This document shows positions 25,121 through 34,395 of a stretch of 51,094 nucleotides of DNA, one piece after another. The translations under genes were made by a program, and so were the position numbers. This DNA comes from CAWVWD01 sp965662365 (GTDB lineage: Bacteria > Bacteroidota > Bacteroidia > Chitinophagales > Saprospiraceae). Where the stretch lies: contig CBFIHR010000026.1 in NCBI GenBank assembly GCA_965662365.1, forward strand, positions 1-51,094. The letters run 5' to 3'. The notes under the pieces are model-generated. The model was not told where the DNA came from, searched no databases, and was given only the letters and a program-made list of their open reading frames with translations. The stretch's first letter is position 1; each line of letters opens with the position of its first letter.

Positions 25121-27436
25121 ATGAATAAATATTTATCAATATTTCTACTATTCGCAACATTATTTTTCGCAAGTTGCAACACAGAAAACAGCGAAATAAC
25201 AACTGCTGATAACTTCAACATCATTCCTTATCCTGCAAAAGTAACGGCAAAAAGTGGGGCTTTTGAGGTCGATACTGATACGAAAATTGTTGTCACCGAA
25301 AGCACGAAAAAAATTGGAGAAATATTTTTCAAAAAAACACTTTTGGCAACGGGTTTTCCTTTGGATATAACGAACGAAGGCAGTCAAAATGCGGTGATTT
25401 TTGAGTTGGATTCAAGCATTGAACATGAGGAAAGTTATACGCTTTCTGTCAATAGTAAACGAATATTGGCGAAAGCCAAAACGGAAAAAGGCTTGTTTTA
25501 TGCCTTTCAAACGTTGCGTCAATTATTCCCAATTGAATATGAAACAACAAAACCCGTTCAAGGCATAAAATGGGAAATTCCTGCGGTAGAAATTGAAGAT
25601 GCACCTCGATTTGTTTATCGAGGAACGCACTTAGATGTTGCTCGACATTTTTCTACGGTTGGAACGGTAAAAGAGTTTATTGACCAACTGGCTTTCCATA
25701 AAATCAATCATTTACACTTGCATTTAACGGACGATCAAGGTTGGCGAATTGAAATCAAAAAATATCCAGAGTTAACAAAAATTAGTAGCACAAGAAAGCA
25801 AACCTTAGTTGGACATTACAACGACCAGCCACATCAATTTGACGGCAAACCTTACGGCGGATTTTATTCTCAAAAAGACATCAGAGAAATTGTGCAGTAC
25901 GCTCGTAAAAACTTCATCACGGTCGTTCCCGAAATCGAAATGCCAGGACACGCACAAGCGGTTTTGGCGGCTTATCCAGAGTTGTCGTGTGAACCGAATA
26001 AGACGTTTGAAGTGATGCAAATTTGGGGAATTTCGGATAATGTTTTTTGTCCAACTGAGGAAACTTTTGAGTTTTTGGAAAATGTAATTGATGAAGTTAT
26101 AGCACTTTTTCCCAGTGAATATATCCACATTGGCGGCGATGAATGTCCGAAAACGAAGTGGAAAGAAAGTGCGTTTTGCCAAAATTTGATTAAGGAAAAA
26201 GGGTTGAAAGATGAACATGGCTTGCAGAGTTATTTTATTCAAAGAATGGAAAAATATATCAATTCAAAAGGTAAAAAAATCATTGGTTGGGACGAAATCT
26301 TGGAAGGTGGTTTAGCACCGAATGCAACAGTAATGTCGTGGCGAGGAATTGAAGGCGGTATCGAAGCGGCAAAGCAAAAACACGATGTGATTATGACTCC
26401 GACTTCGCACTGTTATCTGGATTATTACCAAAGCACACACGCCGACGAACCGTTGGCAATTGGTGGTTTTTTACCTTTGAAAAAGGTGTATGAATATGAA
26501 CCGATTCCCGAAGAATTGACAAAAGAAGAAGCGAAATATGTACTTGGAACGCAGGTAAATTTGTGGACAGAGTACATTCCGACCAGAGAAAAATTGCATT
26601 ATATGGCGTTTCCTCGCCTTTGTGCGATAGCGGAAGTGGCTTGGAGTCCAAAAGATGTCAGAAATTTTGATAAATTTATTCCTCGGATTGCAGCACATAT
26701 CGAACGATTGCAATTAATGGGCATTAATTCCGCTAATCATTTGTATGAAATTGACAGCAAAACCAAATCAGAAAATGGAATCGTGAATTTGTCACTTTCT
26801 ACACAAGCAGAATCGAAAATTTACTACACCACAGACGGCAGCGAACCATCCGAAAGTTCAACTTTGTACGAAGGCGAAATTGCGATAAGCAAAACGACAA
26901 CCGTAAAAGTACAAGCATTTTCAAATGGTAAAAAAGTTGGTCGAGGTTGGGAAGAAACGTTTAAGATACATAAAGCTGCCGGTAAAAAAATTACGCTCAA
27001 AAATCAGCCACACGAAAAGTATCAAGGTGGCGGAAATGCCTCAATTATCAATGGTATTTTTGGAAGCGACGAACGTTATGGCGATTCGGAATGGTTGGGT
27101 TTTGAGGGTGAAGACTGCGAAGCTATCATTGATTTTGGTGAAACGACAAACATTACCAGTTTTGCTTTTCGTAATTTTGATGGTGAAGGTCAATGGATTT
27201 ATTTACCAAAGTCAATTACGTTATATATGTCCAGCGATGGCGAAAATTTTCAAGAAATTTTCAAACAAAATGTCAAAAAAACGGACGAAAAAGTGGTGAC
27301 AACGAAGTTTGATTTGAAAGACAAACAAACTCGCTATTTAAAAGTCGTTTTTGAAAATTATGGAACGATTCCCGAAGGGCGGCAAGGTGGCGGAAATGCA
27401 GCGTGGTTGTTTGTAGATGAGATTGTGGTGAATTAA
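25121..27436 (+). CDS. GH20 beta-N-acetylhexosaminidase, lipoprotein
   Basis: 771 residues. Removes terminal beta-linked GlcNAc/GalNAc from chitin oligosaccharides or glycans, probably at the cell surface or in the periplasm. A lipobox (FFASC, C19) ends the signal peptide. A GH20b-like N-terminal domain (about 30-160) precedes the catalytic barrel, with HLHLTDDQGWRIEIKKYPEL, HAQAVLAAYPEL and the Asp-Glu pair of substrate-assisted catalysis in HIGGDECPK (D340, E341). VMSWRGIEGG and LGTQVNLWTEYIP are conserved tryptophan motifs. After the barrel come a chitobiase-type C-terminal domain (YYTTDGSEPSESSTLYEG) and a discoidin/CBM32-like domain. It is placed between susCD and the symporter, matching a GlcNAc-releasing role. 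Confidence 0.95.
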   Translation: MNKYLSIFLLFATLFFASCNTENSEITTADNFNIIPYPAKVTAKSGAFEVDTDTKIVVTESTKKIGEIFFKKTLLATGFPLDITNEGSQNAVIFELDSSIEHEESYTLSVNSKRILAKAKTEKGLFYAFQTLRQLFPIEYETTKPVQGIKWEIPAVEIEDAPRFVYRGTHLDVARHFSTVGTVKEFIDQLAFHKINHLHLHLTDDQGWRIEIKKYPELTKISSTRKQTLVGHYNDQPHQFDGKPYGGFYSQKDIREIVQYARKNFITVVPEIEMPGHAQAVLAAYPELSCEPNKTFEVMQIWGISDNVFCPTEETFEFLENVIDEVIALFPSEYIHIGGDECPKTKWKESAFCQNLIKEKGLKDEHGLQSYFIQRMEKYINSKGKKIIGWDEILEGGLAPNATVMSWRGIEGGIEAAKQKHDVIMTPTSHCYLDYYQSTHADEPLAIGGFLPLKKVYEYEPIPEELTKEEAKYVLGTQVNLWTEYIPTREKLHYMAFPRLCAIAEVAWSPKDVRNFDKFIPRIAAHIERLQLMGINSANHLYEIDSKTKSENGIVNLSLSTQAESKIYYTTDGSEPSESSTLYEGEIAISKTTTVKVQAFSNGKKVGRGWEETFKIHKAAGKKITLKNQPHEKYQGGGNASIINGIFGSDERYGDSEWLGFEGEDCEAIIDFGETTNITSFAFRNFDGEGQWIYLPKSITLYMSSDGENFQEIFKQNVKKTDEKVVTTKFDLKDKQTRYLKVVFENYGTIPEGRQGGGNAAWLFVDEIVVN

Positions 27437-27503
27437 TTGAAAATGGAAAATAAAAAATACGAACCAAATAATATTTAATAGTTAAATAATAACCAATAAA
27501 ACC

Positions 27504-29276
27504 ATGACATTATCGACATTAGATTGGACAATTATAGGTGCTTTTTTAGTAATTTCTTTACTAATCGGTGTGATTGTATCCCGACAAAGCGGCAAAAGTT
27601 CCGCAGATTTTTTCTTATCAGGGCGGAATATGCCGTGGTGGCTTTTAGGTGTCTCGATGGTCGCAACGACTTTCTCAGCAGATACGCCAAACCTTGTAAC
27701 AGACTTGATTCGTAAAGATGGCGTTGCAGGAAACTGGGTTTGGTGGGCGTTTTTAATTACTGGAATGATGACCGTTTTTATTTATGCCAAACTGTGGCGA
27801 CGTTCGGGAATTTTAACCGATTTGGAGTTTTACGAACTCCGATATAGCGGCAAAGAAGCGGCATTTTTACGAGGTTTTCGTGCCTTATATTTAGGTGTTG
27901 TTTTTAATGTTTTAATCATGGCGACCGTTTGCCTTGCGGCAATAAAAATTGGTAGCACGTTATTAGGACTCGAACCGATGCAAACCTTGTTAATTGCTTC
28001 GGTCGTAACCGTTGCTTATTCGGCAGTTGGCGGCTTGCGAGGCATTATTTTGACCGATTTTTTCCAATTTATAATTGCTATGATAGGAACAATTTGGGCA
28101 GCATATTTTATTGTGAATATGCCACAAGTTGGCGGTTTAGATGCTTTGGTGACACATGAAAATGTAATTGGAAAAATGGATTTATTGCCCGATTTTAATA
28201 ATACCGAAGCCTTAGTTTCTTTATTAATTATTCCGTTGGCGGTGCAATGGTGGGCAGCCTATTATCCTGGTGCAGAACCTGGTGGCGGCGGTTACATCGT
28301 GCAGCGAATGTTGTCGGCAAAAGATGAAAAAAATGCCGTTGGTGCGACTTTATTATTTAATATCGCGCATTATGCGTTACGTCCATGGCCTTGGATTTTG
28401 ATTGCGTTGGCTTCATTGATTGTTTTTCCTGATTTAGATGCGATTCGTACCGCTTTTCCGAATATTGCGGAAAGCGTAATTGATGACGATTTGGCTTATC
28501 CTGCCATGCTGACTTATTTGCCGAAAGGCTTATTAGGCATTGTGATTGCGTCATTGGTCGCTGCGTTTATGTCCACGATTTCTACGCACTTAAATTGGGG
28601 TTCGTCGTATATCGTGAATGATTTTTATAAACGATTTATGAATGCCGAAGCGAGCGAAAAACAGCAAGTGATGATTGGTCGTATTTCGACGGTCATCTTA
28701 ATGATTTTTGCAGCCTTTGTTGCTTTGCAATTGCAAAATGCGAAAGAAGCATTTGACATTATCGTTTTGATGGGTGCAGGAACCGGTCTGCTGTTTATTT
28801 TGCGTTGGTTTTGGTGGCGAATTAACGCTTATAGCGAAATTGCAGCGATGATAATTTCGTTTGTGGTAGCGGTTATTTTTAAGTTTATTTTACCAAAAGG
28901 CACATTGGACGGACACGTTGAATTGTTGTTAAGTGTAGCGATTACGACTATCGGCTGGATTGCGGTAACGCTGATGACTCCTGCGGTTGAACGCAAAACT
29001 TTGATTGATTTTTATAATTTAATCAAACCACATAAAGGCGGTTGGCAGCCTGTGATTCAAGAGGGAATTGCGAACGAACAAATCAACCCGAACGAAGTAA
29101 CAACTGGTAAATTGCCACAAGAATTAACCGGTATGTTTGCTGGGATTTTCTTGGTGTATGGCGTGCTGTTTACGACCGGTTTATTCTTATACGGACAATT
29201 AACACATGCGTTGATTGGTGCGGTGATTTCGGTGGTAGCAGGTGTATTGTTGTGGCGTTCGTGGCAGAAGGTGTAA
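27504..29276 (+). CDS. Sodium/solute symporter (SSS family), probably for GlcNAc or related sugar
   Basis: 590 residues with about 13-15 hydrophobic segments. The SSS signature is seen in DFFLSGRNMPWWLLGVSMVA near residue 34-53, then SADTPNLVTDLI and the conserved GGLRGIILTDFFQFIIAMIG. Imports a solute with Na+ across the inner membrane. Because it directly follows the GH20 gene (67 bp), GlcNAc or a chitin-derived monosaccharide is the likely cargo; the family also moves other sugars and amino acids, so this rests on context. A strong hairpin follows, ending the locus. Confidence 0.9.
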   Translation: MTLSTLDWTIIGAFLVISLLIGVIVSRQSGKSSADFFLSGRNMPWWLLGVSMVATTFSADTPNLVTDLIRKDGVAGNWVWWAFLITGMMTVFIYAKLWRRSGILTDLEFYELRYSGKEAAFLRGFRALYLGVVFNVLIMATVCLAAIKIGSTLLGLEPMQTLLIASVVTVAYSAVGGLRGIILTDFFQFIIAMIGTIWAAYFIVNMPQVGGLDALVTHENVIGKMDLLPDFNNTEALVSLLIIPLAVQWWAAYYPGAEPGGGGYIVQRMLSAKDEKNAVGATLLFNIAHYALRPWPWILIALASLIVFPDLDAIRTAFPNIAESVIDDDLAYPAMLTYLPKGLLGIVIASLVAAFMSTISTHLNWGSSYIVNDFYKRFMNAEASEKQQVMIGRISTVILMIFAAFVALQLQNAKEAFDIIVLMGAGTGLLFILRWFWWRINAYSEIAAMIISFVVAVIFKFILPKGTLDGHVELLLSVAITTIGWIAVTLMTPAVERKTLIDFYNLIKPHKGGWQPVIQEGIANEQINPNEVTTGKLPQELTGMFAGIFLVYGVLFTTGLFLYGQLTHALIGAVISVVAGVLLWRSWQKV

Positions 29277-29304
29277 TAATAAACCAAATTATTTCCTATA
29301 TTTC

Positions 29305-29357
29305 AAACTTCTATTATTCGCTTAAAAACAAATACTTTAAGCGAGTGATAGAAGTTT
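29305..29357 (+). terminator. Strong terminator ending the GlcNAc locus
   Basis: AAACTTCTATTATTCGCTTA pairs with TAAGCGAGTGATAGAAGTTT with two mismatches, and TTTATTTAT follows. It begins 29 bp after the symporter stop. Confidence 0.8.
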
Positions 29358-29743
29358 TTATTTATCTGAATATCAATTATTTAAAAATAAGTTTATAATA
29401 AATTGAGTAATAAAATTTTGTAACAAAAAACATTAAAAAATCGTTTGGAACATCAAAAGAGAATTTAACCTTATATAAGGTATCATTTTAGTAATTTTGC
29501 GTCTTAGAAGATGATTTAATCAATCGTCAATTTCAAAAAGGCATCAAAATTGTCCTTAAAGTTTTAGAAATTGTATATAAATCCTTAATTTCGAAGCATT
29601 TATATCAATCTTTAATTTAATATTAAATAAAAATATCTCAATCGCCGAGTTACTGTAATGCCAAAAAGTCGGTGAGCATTTATTTTTCGTTGAAATATTC
29701 AACAAGATACTAACTACAATTTTTGAAAAATATATTAAAAACG
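29358..29743. other. Spacer with promoter of the SPOR-like gene
   Basis: No gene. The perfect palindrome CCTTATATAAGG (29469-29480) lies just upstream of a TAATTTTG -7 box (29492-29499). The remaining 240 bases would be a long 5' leader, with no further structure that I can name. Confidence 0.5.
29492..29499 (+). promoter_or_regulatory. Promoter -7 box upstream of the SPOR-like gene
   Basis: TAATTTTG fits TAnnTTTG and is followed by GCGTC. The 12-bp palindrome 12 bp upstream may be a regulator site. No clear TTG -33 box. Confidence 0.45.
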
Positions 29744-31405
29744 ATGAGTATGAAACGCTTTAGCGGAATATTATTGTTGACCTTATTATTTGCCTTTCAA
29801 TCAATGGCAATGAATGCACCGAAAGAAATCTATTCAATTCAAATCGGTGTTTTTTCTGAGCCTCAAGCAGAGCACTTTCAATTTTTGACGGACTTAGGAA
29901 TGGTTTATTTGGAAAATGTACCAAATAGCCAACTCAAAAAAGTAATGGTTAGCAAGTTTGAAGACAAAGCAACAGCGGTACAGTTTTTAGAAAAAGTACA
30001 AAATAAAGGATATTCCGATGCTTTTATTATAACTCGCACGATCGATGATACGAAAATCGTTAAAACGGTTCAGTTAGCATCTTACACAATAGGCGAAAAA
30101 ATAGATTTATCTGATGCAAAGACGTTGGGTAAAGTATATTTACACATCAAACAGGATGAAGTCCGGGTTTTGATTGGTTTTTATGCTGATATTACGAGTG
30201 CCAAAATCGCTTTAGATAAAGCCAGAGTGAATGGTTTTCCTTCAGCATTTATGAAAGATACGGACATTATTTGGTTACAACCAGCGACTTCATTCGAAGA
30301 AAATTATTTAAATTTAGGAAAAGTGAAAGCCAGAAAAGTGGCCAATGTCAATCCAAATTTAAACCTGAATAGCAGCGCTAAAAATAAAACTAATAATGGA
30401 GATCCAGTAGCAAAGGCTTCAATCGCTGGTTTACAAGAAGCATTGAAGGATAGCAAAAAGTTCAAAGGAAATGTAAATGGTATTTATAACGATGATACTC
30501 GAAATAGCTTGAAGGAGTTTCAGGATAATAACGAAATGTATCAATTATATGCAACTCGTGCAATTGACGAACCGACGGTTATTACAGCAAGAGGAGACGT
30601 TACATCGCTTCAAGGAAATATCGAATTAATTGAATTTAATCCAACAGTAGCGGCTGAAAATTTACAAAAATTTCAACATCCTATAGCTAAAGTCTATCTG
30701 GCTTATTTATACTTTACAGGCAAAGTACCTGCACCGAGTGACCGTGAAATAGATTTTTTAATGAATAATGCGGTTAATCAGGCTTATGCTAATTTTAATG
30801 GTCGTGCAAGGTTCGATTATACGAAACAATATGCCTACACGAACCTCCAAACGATTTTTCAACATTATGCTTATATCGCTCATGTGAGTGACAATAATCC
30901 AAAAGTTCCTTGCTGGATGATCAAAGAACACAATTACGAATTGTCACAAGCTTTTGCAGGTTTGACGCCACCTGAGTTTACCTATTGCGAAGGATTCGAG
31001 AACATCAAAGAAGTGAGAATTTTGAAAGCAATGGCTCAAGATATGGATTTATTATCTGATGCACAACGCTTAGAAAATCATTCGACAGAGTTACAAGCCT
31101 ATAAAGCACGTCGTATAGAACTGTACTTAAATCCGAAAAAAATATCACTACCAGAACAGGAATTATACGAAATGTGGAACATGAATTTATTAGATGCAGT
31201 AGAACGTAATATTGCTGCTGACCCACTTCGTAAAGATATTTTGACTGCTTTCAAAGTAACTTACTTCGCTGTATATAATAAATTGGAAAATCATTATCTG
31301 ATGAAGATAGAATGTGAGGAAGACCAAGCAAAAGCATTGGCTTTAGCCACGTTATACGCTTTTGTTAATTATAATTTAGGGGACTATATCAGAAATGATT
31401 TTTAA
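29744..31405 (+). CDS. Exported SPOR-like protein with a possible peptidoglycan-binding segment
   Basis: 553 residues from ATG 29744 (MSMKRFSGILLLTLL). A TTG further upstream keeps the frame open but the signal peptide begins here (cleavage near FQSMA). Two SPOR-like repeats (about 25-165) have the usual alpha/beta pattern: YSIQIGVFSEPQAEHF then KVMVSKFEDKATAVQFLEKV, and KTVQLASYTIGE then VLIGFYADITSAKIALDKAR. A segment at about 223-265 resembles a PG_binding_1 fold (NGIYNDDTRNSLKEFQDNN). The rest is of unknown fold. SPOR domains bind denuded glycan strands, so a cell-wall location is likely. It stands alone, between two terminators. Confidence 0.7.
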   Translation: MSMKRFSGILLLTLLFAFQSMAMNAPKEIYSIQIGVFSEPQAEHFQFLTDLGMVYLENVPNSQLKKVMVSKFEDKATAVQFLEKVQNKGYSDAFIITRTIDDTKIVKTVQLASYTIGEKIDLSDAKTLGKVYLHIKQDEVRVLIGFYADITSAKIALDKARVNGFPSAFMKDTDIIWLQPATSFEENYLNLGKVKARKVANVNPNLNLNSSAKNKTNNGDPVAKASIAGLQEALKDSKKFKGNVNGIYNDDTRNSLKEFQDNNEMYQLYATRAIDEPTVITARGDVTSLQGNIELIEFNPTVAAENLQKFQHPIAKVYLAYLYFTGKVPAPSDREIDFLMNNAVNQAYANFNGRARFDYTKQYAYTNLQTIFQHYAYIAHVSDNNPKVPCWMIKEHNYELSQAFAGLTPPEFTYCEGFENIKEVRILKAMAQDMDLLSDAQRLENHSTELQAYKARRIELYLNPKKISLPEQELYEMWNMNLLDAVERNIAADPLRKDILTAFKVTYFAVYNKLENHYLMKIECEEDQAKALALATLYAFVNYNLGDYIRNDF

Positions 31406-31440
31406 TAAAAAATAGCACTTTATTTTATAAAACGATCTCG

Positions 31441-31470
31441 AAACCTGGCAGATTTAGAATCTGCCAGGTT
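31441..31470 (+). terminator. Terminator after the SPOR-like gene, AACCTGACAG family copy 4
   Basis: AACCTGGCAGATT and AATCTGCCAGGTT pair perfectly; TTCTTTTT follows. It is 35 bp after the stop. Confidence 0.8.
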
Positions 31471-32006
31471 TTCTTTTTGAATCCGTCATTTGTAATAAAA
31501 ATCATAAAGTAGCAGCTCCTATCCTTTGATACCCTCTACTTCCTACTTGTAAACTTATTTTCGATCCTCTCCATTTTCAATCTAAATTTTCGTTTAATCT
31601 ATTAAACCACCAGTTAACTCGCTTAAATGACCTATTGACGTAAAGTCATTAGGAATCTTGGTGAGATGATCGCATATTTGAAGTAGCAAAAACGAACAAA
31701 CAACAATCTATCTACTTTCGCAGACACACATCAACTTTGAACATAACACTTTAATAAAAAACATTAACATACCATCAAAAGAAATTGAACACGCTTTGAA
31801 CACACGCAACTAAACTAATTCCCACTTGAACACACAAACTGAATCCCAAAATTTCCCTGAGATATAGGGATATAGCGGGACAGACTATGATGAACACACT
31901 AAAATCGAGTAACGAAAGTTGCTCGATTTTTTTTGTAAAAAAATAGGGTTTACCACCCTAAAAACGACAATAAACCCTATCACATTAATATTCACAGAAA
32001 GTTCAA
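31471..32006. other. Gene-free region with a possible small RNA
   Basis: No ORF is convincing (a 98-codon frame at 31919 runs antisense into the next gene). It holds several TGAACACAC motifs (31795-31805, 31826-31835, 31892-31900), a strong terminator at 31904-31935 on the plus strand with no gene before it for about 500 bases, and a TACTTTCG box near 31711-31718. Confidence 0.5.
31904..31935 (+). terminator. Strong terminator without an upstream gene
   Basis: AAAATCGAGTAAC and GTTGCTCGATTTT pair around a GAAA tetraloop, with eight T in a row following. Its orientation would end a plus-strand transcript. The minus-strand synthase gene stops about 70 bp away, and the hairpin could end it also, though the T-run is on the wrong side. 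Confidence 0.8.
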
Positions 32007-32975
32007 TTACTTTTTCCGTTCCGTTACATAATTTACCAAAGCACGAAGCGACTCCCGAGCTTCGTTGTTCTCAAAAGTATCTAATATCTCAAAAGCACTA
32101 TTACGATAATCATACATCGCTTTTTGAGCATATTCTAACCCGCCACTTTTTCGTACAAACTCAATCACTTCGCCTACTTTCTCCTTGTCCTCGTTATGAT
32201 TTTTTATTAATTTAATAATGCGTTTTCTTTCGCTGCGGCTGGTATTTTCTAAGGCATAAATTAGCGGAAGTGTCATTTTTTTCTCCTTGATATCAATACC
32301 CAGTGGCTTTCCGACATCGTCCGTCCCAAAATCAAATAAATCATCACGAATTTGGAAAGCAATCCCGATTTTCAAGCCGAAATCATAAAATTGCTCGAGT
32401 TTTTTCTCATCTTTAATTATCGTGGAAGCTCCTGCCATACAAGCTGCTGCGATTAAGGAAGCTGTTTTTTTCTCAATAATATCGTAATAAATACTTTCTT
32501 TAATATCTAATCGTCTGGCCTTTTCAAGCTGTAACAATTCGCCTTCGCTCATCGCTCGAACGGCACGAGAAAGGATTTGTAATAGTTTGAACTCACCATT
32601 ATCTAATGCTAACAAAAGCCCTTGTGCTAAGAGATAATCACCGACTAAAACAGCAATTTTGTTTTTCCAAAGTGCATTGATAGAGAAAAATCCCCGACGT
32701 TCGTAAGCATCATCAACCACATCATCATGTACCAAAGTTGCCGTGTGTAGGAGTTCGACCAAAGAAGCAGCGTGATAAGACGCATCGTTGACTTCACCAC
32801 AGAGTTTCGCACAAAGAAAAACAAACATGGGACGCATTTGCTTTCCTTTTCGGCGTACAATATAATGCGTTACTTTATCCAATAAAGGAACAGGGCTTTT
32901 CATTGCTTCTTTAAAGCGAGTTTCAAAAACCTTTAACTCTTCTTCTATCGGATGCTTTATCGTATTTAAGGACAT
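32007..32975 (-). CDS. ispB: Polyprenyl (octaprenyl-type) diphosphate synthase
   Basis: 322 residues. Condenses isopentenyl diphosphate units into a long trans-prenyl chain, used for the menaquinone side chain. The first Asp-rich motif is LVHDDVVDD (D84, D85, D88) and the second is QIRDDLFDFG (D210, D211, D214), with GKQMRPMFVFL and KKTASLI as the usual flanking blocks. Its length and both complete motifs fit the octaprenyl/nonaprenyl group; chain length cannot be read from the sequence. The upstream region has a TAGTTTTG -7 box on its strand (33072-33079). Monocistronic. Confidence 0.93.
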   Translation of the reverse strand: MSLNTIKHPIEEELKVFETRFKEAMKSPVPLLDKVTHYIVRRKGKQMRPMFVFLCAKLCGEVNDASYHAASLVELLHTATLVHDDVVDDAYERRGFFSINALWKNKIAVLVGDYLLAQGLLLALDNGEFKLLQILSRAVRAMSEGELLQLEKARRLDIKESIYYDIIEKKTASLIAAACMAGASTIIKDEKKLEQFYDFGLKIGIAFQIRDDLFDFGTDDVGKPLGIDIKEKKMTLPLIYALENTSRSERKRIIKLIKNHNEDKEKVGEVIEFVRKSGGLEYAQKAMYDYRNSAFEILDTFENNEARESLRALVNYVTERKK

Positions 32976-33071
32976 TTTTATAGATTATGAACTATTGATT
33001 TTGAACTATTACCTTCATAATCAATAAGTTATCAATATTTTTGTATTAACTTTTCAAAAGTTAAAAGTTAG

Positions 33072-33079
33072 CAAAACTA
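33072..33079 (-). promoter_or_regulatory. Promoter -7 box of the prenyl synthase gene
   Basis: TAGTTTTG on the minus strand fits TAnnTTTG. It is about 100 bases upstream of the start, with a CAA (TTG) about 16 bp further upstream. Confidence 0.4.
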
Positions 33080-33264
33080 AATTGAGTGCAAGATACAATA
33101 CTATTTTATGGTAATACAATATAAACTTTCAGAAAATATTGAAAATTCGTATGACCATTGTTCGTATTTTATCAAAAATTCTACTTTTTCTATATTTAGC
33201 GTTGTATTTTTTAACTTTATGACAAGACAATTATTCTTATCAAATCAGCAATGAAAATTATAGT

Positions 33265-34104
33265 ATGAACAAGCAGGAAAATATAATAGTTGACGGAAAA
33301 CACGGGAAACCGATTTTATTAGATGCTTATTGGCCGACAACTGAGCAAGCCAAGGATGTTGTGCTTTTTGCACATGGCTTCAAAGGTTTTAAAGATTGGG
33401 GAACTTGGTGGAAAATCGGGGAGGAAATTGCAAATGCAGGATTTGTTTTCCTTAAAATGAATTTTTCACACAACGGAACAACGCCTGAAAATCCGTCAGA
33501 ATTTGGAGATTTAGAAGCATTTGGACTCAATAATTATGAAATAGAATTAGATGATTTAGACAGTGTCTTAGATTGGATTGATAACCAAAATATTATTCCA
33601 AAACCAGAAATAAACCCTGATAAAATCCACTTAATCGGTCACAGTCGTGGCGGTGGCGTTGCGATTATAAAAGCAGCGGAAGACACTCGAATTTCGAGTC
33701 TAATTACTTGGGCTTCAGTCGGTACTTTGGACTGGATGTTTAAGCCCGAAATGGTCGAAAAATGGAAGGAAAACGGTGTGTATATTATCGTCAATGGCCG
33801 AACGAAACAAGAAATGCCTTTATATTATCAGTTGTATGAAAATTTTAAACAAAATGAAGAGCGATTTAGTACCGAAAAAGCCTTAAACAAAATCAATAAA
33901 CCGCACTTAATCCTACAAGGAACTAATGACCCTGCGATTCCAATTGCTTCGGCTGAATTACATAAAAGGTGGAATCCGAAGGCGACTTTCGTTTTGATTG
34001 AAAATGCAGACCATGTTTTTGATGGCCGACATCCTTTTACTGGTGAAATGCTGCCAATTAATACCAAAAAATTAATCCATCATACAATTGACTTTTTGAA
34101 GTAG
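33265..34104 (+). CDS. Alpha/beta hydrolase
   Basis: 279 residues. Serine hydrolase of unknown substrate. The nucleophile elbow is LIGHSRGGG (S127), the acid is in GTNDPAIP (D222) and the His in ENADHVF (H250), all in the order of the fold. FAHGFKGFKDWG is the oxyanion-hole region. No signal peptide, so cytoplasmic. It looks like the dienelactone-hydrolase/acyl-peptidase branch of the superfamily, but no finer call is safe. Own transcription unit: the synthase on its left is divergent and mreB begins 400 bp to the right. Confidence 0.85.
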   Translation: MNKQENIIVDGKHGKPILLDAYWPTTEQAKDVVLFAHGFKGFKDWGTWWKIGEEIANAGFVFLKMNFSHNGTTPENPSEFGDLEAFGLNNYEIELDDLDSVLDWIDNQNIIPKPEINPDKIHLIGHSRGGGVAIIKAAEDTRISSLITWASVGTLDWMFKPEMVEKWKENGVYIIVNGRTKQEMPLYYQLYENFKQNEERFSTEKALNKINKPHLILQGTNDPAIPIASAELHKRWNPKATFVLIENADHVFDGRHPFTGEMLPINTKKLIHHTIDFLK

Positions 34105-34242
34105 CAAGGCGAAAGAATCAGATCAATGAATTTCATTATGATTATGGTATGAAATGATTAGAGATTATAAAAAAATCAAATTGTTATCATTTTATTCTAA
34201 TAAAACTCTAAATATTAGTTATTATTCACAGTTATTTTTAAC

Positions 34243-34250
34243 TATATTTG
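34243..34250 (+). promoter_or_regulatory. Promoter -7 box of the mre operon
   Basis: TATATTTG fits TAnnTTTG and is followed by TCGTC. No TTG is found at the expected -33 distance. Confidence 0.45.
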
Positions 34251-34356
34251 TCGTCTGTAATACGTACATCATTTGATTTAACAAATTATGTTACTTTAGG
34301 AGGAAAAAGGACGAAGATTTAATCATTCCATAAGAATTTCTGAATCAAAACTATTC

Positions 34357-34395
34357 ACTATATTTATTTATCTTTTTAGGATCAATAAATATAGT
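34357..34395 (+). promoter_or_regulatory. Long hairpin in the mreB leader
   Basis: ACTATATTTATTTATC and GATCAATAAATATAGT pair at 15 of 16 positions around a seven-base loop. The run of T lies in the loop, not after the stem, so it does not look like a terminator. It begins about 110 nt downstream of the predicted transcript start and 109 nt before the mreB ATG. Confidence 0.55.

Noticed and set aside
25160..29287. Several minus-strand ORFs of 60-145 codons over the GH20 and symporter genes
   Set aside because: Shadows of strongly supported coding frames; none shows a domain or a start context.
31919..32215. 98-codon plus-strand ORF over the end of the prenyl synthase gene
   Set aside because: It starts inside the T-run of a terminator and runs antisense to a clear synthase gene; no domain.
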